From Pseudopedobacter sp044361595 (GTDB lineage Bacteria > Bacteroidota > Bacteroidia > Sphingobacteriales > Sphingobacteriaceae), in assembly GCA_044361595.1 (NCBI GenBank), contig JBIKIN010000002.1:223203-287202 (forward strand): a stretch of DNA of 64,000 bases, in the 5' to 3' direction. This document shows positions 35,297 to 44,755 of this stretch, in pieces. Position numbers and translations under genes: made by a program. The notes under the pieces are model-generated. The model ran no database searches. It was not told the origin of the DNA and worked only from the letters and a program-made list of their open reading frames with translations. Within the stretch, counting starts at the first letter, position 1. Each line of letters begins with the position of its first letter.

Positions 35297-36526
35297 TTAC
35301 TCGTTATTTACTAGTATGTCTTTTGCCATTATCATAGGCACACTAATATATTTTTTCTCCATATAGCTTATCACCTTTTCTAAAACTTCTTTAGATTGAG
35401 GATCTAAACTATTTATTTCGTTAATAAACACAGAATTAAGGGCTTTATCTTTGATATCTTTAATCTTTTTAGGAACTTCTTGCATTGCAATCTCTACCCG
35501 ACGTTGTTTAAGGATAGGCCTAAACTCTTTAATATTTTGTTCTATAATAGCTTCTCCGTTTATTAATTCTTGGTAACGCTCTTGTAAGTTTTTTTCTGCA
35601 ATGTCTTTTAAAGAACTAACTTCTATGTATTCTACCTTATTGTTTTCTAAAACATCTGGAGCAACATCATTAGGCACAGCTAAATCTACAATTACCTTTA
35701 AATTAGTTTCTCCGTTTAATAACTTTTGATAAAGCTTATTGGTTAAAATAGGTTCGGAGGCACTAGTACAAGTAATAATTACATCAAATCCTTTATTGAA
35801 GTTTTCTAAATCGTCAAGTTGATGAGCATCGCCTCCTAGCTCTTTAGCTAAATTTTGTGCTTTGCTTAATGTACGGTTAAAGATAGCAAAATTAGTGTAT
35901 GTATGCTTTTTTAGATATTTAGCAATGTTTTGATTAGTTTCCCCGGCACCTACAATTAGAATTCTAGAGTTAGAACACATTTTAAGGTCTTTCAATCGGC
36001 GATAAGCTAAAGAAACTACAGAAATTGGATTTTTCGCAATGTTGGTATAAGTATAAACCTCTTTGGCTGTTTTAACCACACGGTTCATGATCATTCTTAA
36101 ATAATCGCCAGTAAAACCTTTAACACGGCAATCTTCATAGGCCTTTCTAACCTGAGCTAAAATTTCCTTCTCGCCTACTACCAAACTTTCTAAAGAACTA
36201 GAAACACGCATTAAATGATTTAATGCTTCCTCTTTCTCGTAAATACTACAGTGATTGATTACTTTATTTAAAATTTCTTTAGGTAAGTCTTCTTGGTGAA
36301 AGGCCTGTAAAAACGATTTCACAAACTTTTTATCTAGTGTTTGTTCTGCTGTAAAAACAAACTCTACACGGTTGCATGTAGCTAAATAAAATATCTCTGG
36401 GATATCGAACTTGGCTTTTACATATTCTAAACGACTGTCTATAGCATCATTACACAGCACTAAACATCCCAATTCTTTCAAATCAATTTGCTTATGTGTA
36501 AACGCTATAACCTTTAAAAATTTCAA
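35297..36526 (-). CDS. hemA: Glutamyl-tRNA reductase
   Basis: A 409-residue enzyme, first step of the C5 route to haem. Catalytic Cys51 lies in FYLATCNRVEF; SLVVGEKEILAQVRKAY, IVGAGETNQNIAKYL (NADPH binding) and NRTLSKAQNLAKELGG follow, with the C-terminal dimerization helix. The start is a TTG at 36526: LKVIAFTHKQIDLKELG fits the family N-terminus, and no in-frame ATG lies nearby. Together with hemL it shows that aminolevulinate is made from glutamyl-tRNA, not from glycine. Confidence 0.95.
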   Translation of the reverse strand: MKFLKVIAFTHKQIDLKELGCLVLCNDAIDSRLEYVKAKFDIPEIFYLATCNRVEFVFTAEQTLDKKFVKSFLQAFHQEDLPKEILNKVINHCSIYEKEEALNHLMRVSSSLESLVVGEKEILAQVRKAYEDCRVKGFTGDYLRMIMNRVVKTAKEVYTYTNIAKNPISVVSLAYRRLKDLKMCSNSRILIVGAGETNQNIAKYLKKHTYTNFAIFNRTLSKAQNLAKELGGDAHQLDDLENFNKGFDVIITCTSASEPILTNKLYQKLLNGETNLKVIVDLAVPNDVAPDVLENNKVEYIEVSSLKDIAEKNLQERYQELINGEAIIEQNIKEFRPILKQRRVEIAMQEVPKKIKDIKDKALNSVFINEINSLDPQSKEVLEKVISYMEKKYISVPMIMAKDILVNNE

Positions 36527-36550
36527 ACTATGTAGTAATTAACAATAGTG

Positions 36551-36584
36551 CAAAAGTAAAATAGCTGTAGCGTACCTATGTCAA
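36551..36584 (-). promoter_or_regulatory. Candidate hemA promoter
   Basis: On the minus strand TTG (36584-36582) is followed after 23 bases by TACTTTTG (36558-36551), a full match to TAnnTTTG. The predicted leader to the TTG start at 36526 is about 20 bases. Confidence 0.45.
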
Positions 36585-36873
36585 GTATTTGTCAATCTGA
36601 ATTATTTAGAAGGAGTATAAATAAGGAGAAAACACTTTAAAAATAGCTTTTTATAATCGAATTGGGTTTTTCTTACATAAACCTGACTCATTACTTATTC
36701 CTTTAAACCATTAAATTAGAATTTACACCTAAATGTTTTAATAATTCGCATTTAATTTTGGCTTTCAATTCAAATTAACATTAGAAAATTTTAATTATGA
36801 TCAAACGGTTTCTAAATTCATATGTCTTTACTGATAAATAATCATTTAACATGCCATCTCTGATTTGCATTGT

Positions 36874-36881
36874 TATATTTG
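36874..36881 (+). promoter_or_regulatory. Candidate -7 element of mfd
   Basis: TATATTTG matches TAnnTTTG exactly and ends 12 bases before the ATG at 36894. It sits downstream of the upstream in-frame TTG at 36870, which argues that 36894 is the true start. Confidence 0.5.
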
Positions 36882-36893
36882 CAACAACATTGC

Positions 36894-39800
36894 ATGAATA
36901 TTAAAGAGATTTTAGAAAAATATAAAACGGATGAGCGAGTACTTGCTTTAACAAAAGCCACTGTTTCTAAAACGGCAAGAGTACAGCTTAAAGGTCTTAT
37001 TGGTTCTTTAGATGCGTTTGTTGCATCTGCATGTTATTTATTGAACCATAAAAACATGGTTTTTGTGCTTCCAGACAGGGAAGAGGCAAACTATTTCCAA
37101 GCAGATTTAGAGAGTTTAACACAAAAAGAAGTTTTAATTTTCCCTTCCTCCTACCGTAAACCTTTCGATTTTACACAAACAGACTCTGCTAATGTTTTAA
37201 TGCGAGCCGAGGTCTTAAATGAGTTAAATCATACCGCAGAGTTTGGGAATTTAATTGTTACCTACCCAGAAGCTTTAGCCGAAAAGGTGATCGACAATAA
37301 CGCTCTAATCAAAAACACATTAGAAATTTCTATCAATAACAAGTTAAGCATAGAGTTTATTAATGAATTTTTAATAGATTATGATTTTGAGCGTACCGAT
37401 TTTGTTTATGAACCCGGGCAATTTTCTGTTCGTGGTGGTATAGTTGATATTTTTTCTTTTTCGCATGATTTACCATATCGAGTTGAATTTTTTGGCGATC
37501 ATATAGAAAGCATTAGGACATTTGAAATTGAAAGTCAGCTTTCTGTAGAGCGGGTAAAATCTATCACCATCGTACCTAATGTACAAGCTAAATTTTTAAC
37601 CGAAAGCAATATTTCTTTTTTAGAATTTATAGAAAGAAATACCATGGTATGGTTTAAAGACGTGGAGTTTACACTCGATACTATTAAAACTGGCTATAAA
37701 AAATCGGTTGAATTATGGAAGGCATTAAGTGCCGAGCAAAAGAAGCAAAACCCAGATTGGATTGACCCCAAATTCGCATTTAGCGATAATAATATGCTTG
37801 CCGATTTGTTAAACGATTTCCCAGTTGTAGAATTTGGAAAACAGTTTTTTTATCACGCAACATCGGTAATTCAATTTGATGCTAGGCCTCAACCATCTTT
37901 TAACAAAGACTTTAATTTGTTAATGCACAACATTAAACAAAATGAAGAGCAAAAAATTGATAACTATATTTTAACCGATTCGGCAAAACAACAAGAACGT
38001 TTATTTGCCATTTTTGATGATATTAATAAAAAAATAACATTTAACCCTATCAATATTTCTATACGTGAGGGTTTTATAGATCACACTCAAAAAATTGCTT
38101 GTTATACCGATCATCAAATATTCGATAGATATTACAAATACAAGCTTAAACGTGGTTATAGTAAATCGCAATCTATCACTTTAAAAGAACTACGCGATTT
38201 AAAACCAGGCGATTACATTACCCATATAGACCACGGCATTGGTAAATATGCTGGATTAGAAAAGGTTGAAGTAAACGATAAAGTACAAGAAATGATTAGG
38301 CTTATTTATGCCGATAATGATTTGTTGTATGTAAATATCAACTCTCTTAACCGCATTTCTAAATATGCTGGTAAAGATGGTCACGAGCCCAAAATGAATA
38401 AATTGGGTACCGATACTTGGAATAACTTAAAAAAAACAACAAAAAAAAAAGTTAAAGATATTGCCCGAGACCTGATTAAACTTTACGCCTTACGTAAAGC
38501 ACAGGAAGGTATGGCTTTCTCGCCCGATACTTATTTGCAAAATGAATTGGAGGCTTCGTTTATTTATGAAGACACTCCCGACCAAGAAAAGGCTACTGCC
38601 GATGTAAAAAAAGATATGGAATCGCCGCATCCAATGGATAGGTTAGTTTGTGGCGATGTGGGTTTTGGTAAAACAGAAATTGCCATTAGAGCCGCTTTTA
38701 AAGCCGCAACAGACGGTAAACAGGTGGCTATTTTAGTGCCGACTACCATTTTAGCTATGCAGCATTATAAAACCTTTAATGAGCGTTTGGCAGATTTCCC
38801 AGTAAGGATTGATTATATTAACCGTTTTAAAACTACCAAACAAGTAAAGGATACTTTAGAAGCTTTAAAAGTAGGCAAAGTAGACATCATTATCGGAACG
38901 CATAAATTAGTTAGCAAGGATGTAAAATTTAAAGATTTAGGTTTACTGATTATTGATGAAGAGCAAAAATTTGGAGTTACTGTAAAAGAAAAATTGAAGC
39001 AATTTAGAGCCAATGTAGATACCTTAACTTTAACGGCAACTCCAATTCCGCGTACTTTACATTTTTCTTTAATGGGTGCTCGCGATTTATCTATCATACA
39101 AACTCCACCGCCAAACCGCCAAGCCGTACAAACAGAATTACATGTTTTTAACGAAACATTAATTAAGGAGGCTGTTGAGTTTGAGTTAGACCGAGATGGA
39201 CAGGTTTTCTTTATCCATAACCGCGTTGCAGATTTAAGACAATTAGGTGGATTAATACAAAAATTGGTTCCTAAAGCTAAAATAGCTATTGCTCATGGGC
39301 AGTTAGAAGGCGATCAGCTAGAAGACATTATGCTAGATTTTATTGATGGCAAATACGATGTTTTAGTAGCTACCACCATTATTGAAGCAGGTTTAGATGT
39401 GCCAAACGCCAATACCATGTTGATTAACCACGCACACATGTTTGGTTTAAGCGATTTGCATCAAATGCGAGGACGAGTAGGACGATCGAACAAAAAAGCT
39501 TTTTGCTATTTGTTAAGTCCGCCATTATCAACCTTAACTTCAGAAGCTAGAAAAAGATTAAGTGCTATTGAAGAATTTTCTGATTTGGGAAGTGGATTTA
39601 ACGTGGCTATGCGAGATTTAGACATCCGCGGAAGTGGTAACCTTCTGGGTGCCGAGCAGAGTGGTTTTATTGCCGAAATTGGTTTTGACATGTATCATAA
39701 AATTTTGGATGAAGCCATTCAAGAGTTAAAAGAAGATGAGTTTAAAGGTTTGTTTACTGATGAAAAACCAAAGCCTTTTGTAAGCTTTACGCAGATTGAT

Positions 39801-40244
39801 ACTGATATGGAATTGATGATTCCGGATGAGTATGTAACCAATATTCAAGAGCGCTATAATTTATATACCGAGCTTTCTAAAATTGAAAACCAAACACAAT
39901 TAGATGCCTTTGCCAAAGAACTGCATGACCGTTTTGGACTAGTCCCGCGACAAGTTAGAGATTTATTAAGAACTGTAGAACTACAATGGATTGGTAAAGA
40001 AATAGGTTTAGAAAAAATAAGCTGGAAAAAAGGTGTTTTAAGAGGTTATTTCATTTCTGATAAACAATCTAAATACTTTGAAACCGATGCCTTTGGACGA
40101 ATATTAGCTTTTGCGCAGCAAAATCCAAGAAACGTAAACCTCAAAGAAGTTAAAAATACGCTTCGCATTGCCATTGAGGGTATTAGAACGATTGATGATG
40201 CCATTTTTGCACTGGAACAGATGCGAGATCCGGTGATGTTGTAA
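36894..40244 (+). CDS. mfd: Transcription-repair coupling factor
   Basis: An 1116-residue protein from the ATG at 36894. It has a UvrB-like N-terminal module (LPDREEANYFQADLESL, FSVRGGIVDIFSFSHDLPYRVEFFGDHIES split here as RGGIVDIFSF and RVEFFGDHIES), the CarD-like RNA-polymerase interaction domain (LKPGDYITHIDHGIGKYAGL), and a RecG-like translocase (GDVGFGKTEIA, LIIDEEQKFGV, LTATPIPRTLHFSLMGARDL, GRVGRSNKKAFCYLL), ending in a TRCF C-terminal domain. It removes stalled RNA polymerase and recruits UvrA. An in-frame TTG at 36870 is unlikely to be used because the promoter lies after it. Confidence 0.96.
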   Translation: MNIKEILEKYKTDERVLALTKATVSKTARVQLKGLIGSLDAFVASACYLLNHKNMVFVLPDREEANYFQADLESLTQKEVLIFPSSYRKPFDFTQTDSANVLMRAEVLNELNHTAEFGNLIVTYPEALAEKVIDNNALIKNTLEISINNKLSIEFINEFLIDYDFERTDFVYEPGQFSVRGGIVDIFSFSHDLPYRVEFFGDHIESIRTFEIESQLSVERVKSITIVPNVQAKFLTESNISFLEFIERNTMVWFKDVEFTLDTIKTGYKKSVELWKALSAEQKKQNPDWIDPKFAFSDNNMLADLLNDFPVVEFGKQFFYHATSVIQFDARPQPSFNKDFNLLMHNIKQNEEQKIDNYILTDSAKQQERLFAIFDDINKKITFNPINISIREGFIDHTQKIACYTDHQIFDRYYKYKLKRGYSKSQSITLKELRDLKPGDYITHIDHGIGKYAGLEKVEVNDKVQEMIRLIYADNDLLYVNINSLNRISKYAGKDGHEPKMNKLGTDTWNNLKKTTKKKVKDIARDLIKLYALRKAQEGMAFSPDTYLQNELEASFIYEDTPDQEKATADVKKDMESPHPMDRLVCGDVGFGKTEIAIRAAFKAATDGKQVAILVPTTILAMQHYKTFNERLADFPVRIDYINRFKTTKQVKDTLEALKVGKVDIIIGTHKLVSKDVKFKDLGLLIIDEEQKFGVTVKEKLKQFRANVDTLTLTATPIPRTLHFSLMGARDLSIIQTPPPNRQAVQTELHVFNETLIKEAVEFELDRDGQVFFIHNRVADLRQLGGLIQKLVPKAKIAIAHGQLEGDQLEDIMLDFIDGKYDVLVATTIIEAGLDVPNANTMLINHAHMFGLSDLHQMRGRVGRSNKKAFCYLLSPPLSTLTSEARKRLSAIEEFSDLGSGFNVAMRDLDIRGSGNLLGAEQSGFIAEIGFDMYHKILDEAIQELKEDEFKGLFTDEKPKPFVSFTQIDTDMELMIPDEYVTNIQERYNLYTELSKIENQTQLDAFAKELHDRFGLVPRQVRDLLRTVELQWIGKEIGLEKISWKKGVLRGYFISDKQSKYFETDAFGRILAFAQQNPRNVNLKEVKNTLRIAIEGIRTIDDAIFALEQMRDPVML

Positions 40245-40251
40245 AATAAAA

Positions 40252-40279
40252 AAGTCCTGCAAATTTCTTCGCAAGACTT
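40252..40279. terminator. Bidirectional terminator between mfd and the lipase-like gene
   Basis: AAGTCCTGC (40252-40260) pairs with GCAAGACTT (40271-40279), with one mismatch, between the two converging genes; A-rich before, T-poor after. Confidence 0.5.
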
Positions 40280-40298
40280 CTAAAATATTTTGAACTTC

Positions 40299-43200
40299 TT
40301 AATGTTTAATGATGATTTGTTTTTTTATGGTTTCTTTACCTTCTGTTATGTGGAGGTAATAAGTGCCTTCTGGTATTTTTGAAGTGTCTAAAACTAATTT
40401 CGACTCATTCTCCTTCATAACTGATGAAAGCATGATCTCACCTTTATCGTTAAATAATTTAATGTCTTTGTTGTTATTTGTTATACTTAATTTTTCCGTT
40501 GTTTTATCTTCTTGTGCTGTATATTCTATATTTAAATCATTTCCGGCAGGGTTTGGATAAACATTGTAATTGCTAACTCTGTAATTATTAGTACAGTCTA
40601 TAAACTCCATCTCATAACCAAACCAAATTTCTGATGTGCCACATGGATGATTTATAATTCTAGCTTGTAAAAGATACGTTGTATTAGGCGGACGTGACAA
40701 AGCAAAAGTCCCCCTACCTCCTGTTACAGTATAATTAGCAAAAACTTGATAAGTCACTGGATCTAGCAACTGTATCTGAAAGGTTACGCCAATTGGACTT
40801 TGACCAGGCTCTAACACAATTTCATATTTATTACCTCTTGCATTTGCACACCAGTAACCAGATGTGGTTGTAGTACTTAAATTAATAGCTGTAATTTGAG
40901 GTATACCGACAAAAATATTTATTGGTTGAATGTTTACATTTCCACAAGCACTATTAATTGTGGCACTTAACTGAACGTTTCCATTACCTGTTCTTGTTAA
41001 TATAGCAGTATTGCCAGAAGTGGTAAAACTTACCTTTCCAATTGACGGGCTAACACTCCAAGCCACCGTTGCTCCTGCTGGTAAATTGGGGATGGTGTAA
41101 ATTTGAGAAGTGCAGAATTGGGATGGGCCTTGGATTTGAGGTGGAATAGGAACACAATTTACAGAACAATTTAAATTATTGTTAGCTACATTCTCCATCT
41201 CATTAAAAAGCCAATTTGCATTTCTAGCTGTGAATCTAATATGAGTATTATTAGATATTGCAGCATTGACATTATTTTCCTGTGCTATAAACCCTTCACT
41301 ACTAGAAGGGAAACTACCATTAATACTATTAACATATTGACTTGTAAATGAACCCGTATTAAATGGACTGACATCTAATGCACTTGAAACTGGTACAAAT
41401 GTATAGTTAATATTTACTCCATTATTATATGCATATGCCCCAAAATATCCTGATAGATAAGGTCCAATATTGAAACTAACATTAAGGTTTAAATTAAAAC
41501 TTGGCAATCCTGTTATGGCATCTAAACCATCAAAATCTAATAAAGGATAATTAGAACCTGGTACACCGTCAACAGCTAAATGATTCCCTGGCGCATAAGC
41601 TGTTTGATTGTATAATTGTTTTACTATATCAATAAATCCAAATAATTTAAGATTGTTGACAGTATATAAACGGGCAATTTTTGCAGTAGAACCTGTATTT
41701 GGTAAAGCATAAGCTTCTACTTCTGCCGCTAATTTATAGGATACAATGGGAACTTTAAAAAACAAAATTCTACCATTTATTCCTGCAGATACACCAGCAC
41801 CTAAATTGATAAATGTTGCACCAGGATTAAATAAGGAATTACCACACTCGTTACCTAAACTTGTAGCAAGAAATTTATAAGCAGGTTGAGGGCCTGATGA
41901 AGAAAAAGTTATCATATTTCTATAATCACCATCTAAAAAGGTGTTGTTTTCAAAAGTAGTTTCGCTTACCGACCTATATAACAACAAATCTTCGGTAGCA
42001 GGCGCATCTAAGAGAGTTAATGCTTCATCATATTCAGGATAAATATCTCTTACATCTAAATCAAACAATTCAAAATTTCCCATCATCCTGATAAGATATT
42101 GTAAACCTAAAGGAACATTTGCACCACGGTGTGGGCTATCATGCGTGATTAATAAACGTGTTTGTGTAGCAACATTATTTTTGGTCATTTTTGCTAAGGC
42201 ATATCTGCCGATAAGCCCTCCCATACTTAAACCCATAACCACATTTTGTTGCATAATGTTACCAAACCTATTATCCAAAACTTTATTGGCGTTCACCCTA
42301 TTGATAGCTTCTTCTACTACCAAAGCATTTCTAATTAAACCATCTGCCCCATCATTAAAATTGATAAAAACTAAATCATAACCTGCAACATCATCTAACT
42401 GATTGTTAAAATCATACGGTTGAGGCTCTCTTATGAGTGCATCAATAAAAGTTCTAATGGTATAATCCCCACTTACGTTTGGGGCTATGGCACTTACATC
42501 GTATCCTTCAATAATAATTAAGGGTTTGCGTAAAGTGTTGGTTCGGTTGTTAGCGCTATATGCTACATTAATTACAGCCCCTTGGTGTACATTTGCTACT
42601 GGATTGATAATGCCCCAATTTGGAATCACATTATTATTGCCAGCAAAACGTTGTGATACGTTGTTTGCCTTTAAAACTCGATAGTCACTATAACATTGCA
42701 GTACAGAATTATCACTAAGCGTTAATTTAATGGTCCACCGTCTTAATCCTGTATCGGCATAGCTCACTGTTACAGGCACATCAAATGTTAAAGTTTGTAA
42801 ACCTTGCCCGTCATCAAAATTAATTTGAGCTGCTGTAATAGATTTGCCTGTATTATTAAACGTGAGATTAGATTTTAAAACGAAATCTTCAATACCATTT
42901 AAGGTAAAGTGGTACATGGGAGCTGCCGCAAAAAGATTGCTGGTTTGATAGGGATTTTGGTTACGCCCAAGCACATCATAAACCTGTTTGGTACTGCCAT
43001 TATAGCTTAATAAATTATTGCTAAATGCATTGGTTTTTACATGATCGTATTGTCCTACCAATAAAGGAATGGGTATAGGCAAATTATTCCCTTTGTTTAA
43101 TTTAATGCTTGCATTAACCGATGTAATGGCAGGCAAAGGATTAGTGCCGTTTTGGCAATATGATGTTTGTATTTGATAATAAAGGGTACGCCACAAATTC

Positions 43201-43427
43201 ATATCTACCCTATTACTATCTGTTAATGTGCCATTAAAAGTTGTCATTGGTAAAATTGGGCAGCCATATTCTTCTAAAAAACCAGTAGGTACTTGGCTTT
43301 TATCTAAAGGCTGCATAATGTAGTGCAATAACTTTTTAACAGTACTAGTATCTGGTGCTTGTGCTTTTACATTGAAAAAGCAAAACATTAGGCATCCCAA
43401 AATTAGGGTGGTAAATTTTCTTTTCAT
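40299..43427 (-). CDS. Large secreted lipase/hydrolase-like protein with type IX sorting domain
   Basis: A 1042-residue protein with a signal peptide (ending FFNVKAQA). About residues 290-560 look like an alpha/beta hydrolase: RKPLIIIEGYDVSAI, VVMGLSMGGLIGRYALAKM with the nucleophile elbow GLSMGG, and LLITHDSPHRGANVPLGLQY. An Ig- or PKD-like domain follows (about 760-850, CTSQIYTIPNLPAGATVAWS). The last 85 residues are a type IX secretion sorting domain (YNVYPNPAGNDLNIEY...KQIIIKH). Substrate is unknown; lipase/esterase is the likely class. The remaining parts match nothing I know. Confidence 0.75.
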   Translation of the reverse strand: MKRKFTTLILGCLMFCFFNVKAQAPDTSTVKKLLHYIMQPLDKSQVPTGFLEEYGCPILPMTTFNGTLTDSNRVDMNLWRTLYYQIQTSYCQNGTNPLPAITSVNASIKLNKGNNLPIPIPLLVGQYDHVKTNAFSNNLLSYNGSTKQVYDVLGRNQNPYQTSNLFAAAPMYHFTLNGIEDFVLKSNLTFNNTGKSITAAQINFDDGQGLQTLTFDVPVTVSYADTGLRRWTIKLTLSDNSVLQCYSDYRVLKANNVSQRFAGNNNVIPNWGIINPVANVHQGAVINVAYSANNRTNTLRKPLIIIEGYDVSAIAPNVSGDYTIRTFIDALIREPQPYDFNNQLDDVAGYDLVFINFNDGADGLIRNALVVEEAINRVNANKVLDNRFGNIMQQNVVMGLSMGGLIGRYALAKMTKNNVATQTRLLITHDSPHRGANVPLGLQYLIRMMGNFELFDLDVRDIYPEYDEALTLLDAPATEDLLLYRSVSETTFENNTFLDGDYRNMITFSSSGPQPAYKFLATSLGNECGNSLFNPGATFINLGAGVSAGINGRILFFKVPIVSYKLAAEVEAYALPNTGSTAKIARLYTVNNLKLFGFIDIVKQLYNQTAYAPGNHLAVDGVPGSNYPLLDFDGLDAITGLPSFNLNLNVSFNIGPYLSGYFGAYAYNNGVNINYTFVPVSSALDVSPFNTGSFTSQYVNSINGSFPSSSEGFIAQENNVNAAISNNTHIRFTARNANWLFNEMENVANNNLNCSVNCVPIPPQIQGPSQFCTSQIYTIPNLPAGATVAWSVSPSIGKVSFTTSGNTAILTRTGNGNVQLSATINSACGNVNIQPINIFVGIPQITAINLSTTTTSGYWCANARGNKYEIVLEPGQSPIGVTFQIQLLDPVTYQVFANYTVTGGRGTFALSRPPNTTYLLQARIINHPCGTSEIWFGYEMEFIDCTNNYRVSNYNVYPNPAGNDLNIEYTAQEDKTTEKLSITNNNKDIKLFNDKGEIMLSSVMKENESKLVLDTSKIPEGTYYLHITEGKETIKKQIIIKH

Positions 43428-43444
43428 ATTTTTAGTTTTAATAG

Positions 43445-43996
43445 TTAATATTTCATATCAAATCTTCCTTGAGTTATATTTACTGGTTCGCACCCTTGCT
43501 TGGTAAACTTTACCTCGAAAACCCCAGAGAATATTTTGTTGACTTTATCAATCTTAGTTATTTCACAATAACCGTTTACTGTGGTAAGGTCATTACTTAT
43601 ATAATCGCAACTTTCACTTTGATAAATAACGGTAAAGTTTTTTTGACCAAAAATTACTTTCTGAGCTGTTTGAATTGAATCACAAGCAATTGCAAAACCC
43701 TGTCTCTTACTTGAATTGTCTCCAAATAGTCTATATGCAGATATATTAAACACACCTCCTCTAAAACCTTCATCATAAAAAATACTTAAGTTTGCTGTGC
43801 CGTTAAATCCTTGAGGTTTCCATGGTTCTCCATTAAGTAAAAAGCCCAAAGTGTTTTTACCTTCTTGGGTGGCAGCAGGTAAACCGGGTGTGTCAGTTTT
43901 ATCTTTTTTGCATTGCATACCTGTGGTAAGCAGAAAGCAAAAGGCCAAAAGCAAAAGGCTTAAGTTTTGGAGTTTGTTAAATTTTATTTTTTTCAT
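43445..43996 (-). CDS. Putative lipoprotein of unknown function
   Basis: A 183-residue protein with signal sequence and Cys29 (TTGMQCKKDK) as a likely lipidation site. The mature part begins EGKNTLGFLLNGEPWKPQGF, a pattern seen in several Bacteroidota lipoproteins of unknown function, and ends in a beta-strand GRFDMKY. Two Cys pairs (SCDYIS, GYCEIT, KQGCEP) may form disulfides. It lies 17 bases upstream of the large hydrolase on the same strand and may be co-transcribed. The signal-peptide coding sequence resembles the local AAGGCTTAAAGC-type repeats (see findings). Confidence 0.6.
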   Translation of the reverse strand: MKKIKFNKLQNLSLLLLAFCFLLTTGMQCKKDKTDTPGLPAATQEGKNTLGFLLNGEPWKPQGFNGTANLSIFYDEGFRGGVFNISAYRLFGDNSSKRQGFAIACDSIQTAQKVIFGQKNFTVIYQSESCDYISNDLTTVNGYCEITKIDKVNKIFSGVFEVKFTKQGCEPVNITQGRFDMKY

Positions 43997-44207
43997 GATA
44001 TTTTGTTTTTAGTAGATACGGTAAAAGATTAATTAAAGATACAGTTTGTTGTTAATAAGCAGATTAAGTTTTTGTTAAGAAATCAATCACATAATTGCTA
44101 TCGTTTTTTGTTCAATCGGAGTCTCTCTTTTCAAGGACCTTAATTGGTTTCTTAACCAAAAATCCAATTCGAGATTTCTCTACTAGCCTAAACTGTGAGG
44201 AGACTCT

Positions 44208-44471
44208 TTGAAGATATTTATTAATAATTATGAGTTAATTTTAATTACCAAATCATTAAGTTTGTATACGTCATCTTTTAAACTAGATAGAACTAAATTT
44301 AAAGCCCAAACCGCCGAAGAAGCGGCCGACCACGCTACCTATTATCAATCTTTAAGCTGGCAAGAGCGATTAAAAATTGCAAATTACCTTAACAGCATAG
44401 CTTATAATTATCCAGAAAATAATCCCCCGAGGTTAGACAGAACAAAATTTAAGGCAAGAGCTAGGGATTAA
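44208..44471 (+). CDS. Small conserved protein with terminal LDRTKF motifs (possible remnant)
   Basis: Reads as 87 residues from a TTG at 44208; a second TTG at 44262 gives a 69-residue form beginning YTSSFKLDRTKF, closer to the usual size. The core FKAQTAEEAADHATYYQSLSWQERL and IANYLNSIAYNYPENNPPRL matches a Bacteroidota small-protein family that normally precedes a nucleotidyltransferase-like gene. The motif LDRTKFKA occurs at both ends. Since the partner gene is deleted (44474-44573), it may no longer be active. Confidence 0.55.
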   Translation: MKIFINNYELILITKSLSLYTSSFKLDRTKFKAQTAEEAADHATYYQSLSWQERLKIANYLNSIAYNYPENNPPRLDRTKFKARARD

Positions 44472-44473
44472 AT

Positions 44474-44573
44474 ATGAGCAATATTTTTAATCAAGATTTT
44501 AGAGATTATATTAAGAAACTTATTACGGCCAAAAGATGTTGACGATTTACAAAATTTAAATAAGAATAAATAG
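44474..44573 (+). pseudogene. Remnant of a nucleotidyltransferase-like gene with internal deletion
   Basis: Two short coding pieces in different frames. From 44474 the frame reads MSNIFNQDFRDYIKKLI, the start of a family of nucleotidyltransferase-like proteins usually found after the small LDRT protein. From 44526 another frame reads RPKDVDDLQNLNKNK then stop, resembling the same family's C-terminus. The middle, normally well over 100 residues, is absent. The joint lies near 44520-44526. Confidence 0.55.
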
Positions 44574-44595
44574 TCAAGAGTATTTAGACCATGTA

Positions 44596-44690
44596 TTTTG
44601 CGGCAGGGATTGAAGTGGTTTAGTACATTTTTGAAAAAAATTACCGGAGCGATAGCGGAGCCACGCAAAGCCCGTTAAGCTGCCATTAAA
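44596..44690. repeat. Interspersed repeat element
   Basis: GCGGCAGGGATTGAAGTGG, then CGGAGCGATAGCGGAGCC and CGCAAAGCCCG. Its GC-richer composition and wording match a class of intergenic elements in Bacteroidota genomes; it is distinct from flanking AT-rich sequence. Confidence 0.5.
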
Positions 44691-44755
44691 TATTTTATAT
44701 TTCTTCATTTAACATCAAATTTTTAAAATCCTACTCATTTTGTTTTCTTTGCAAC

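Noticed and set aside
36870..36893. Longer mfd start at a TTG
   Set aside because: The only promoter-like box (TATATTTG, 36874-36881) lies inside this extension, and the family begins at the ATG at 36894.
44468..44668. Minus-strand 66-codon ORF
   Set aside because: It crosses the pseudogene and a repeat element; no recognizable protein pattern.
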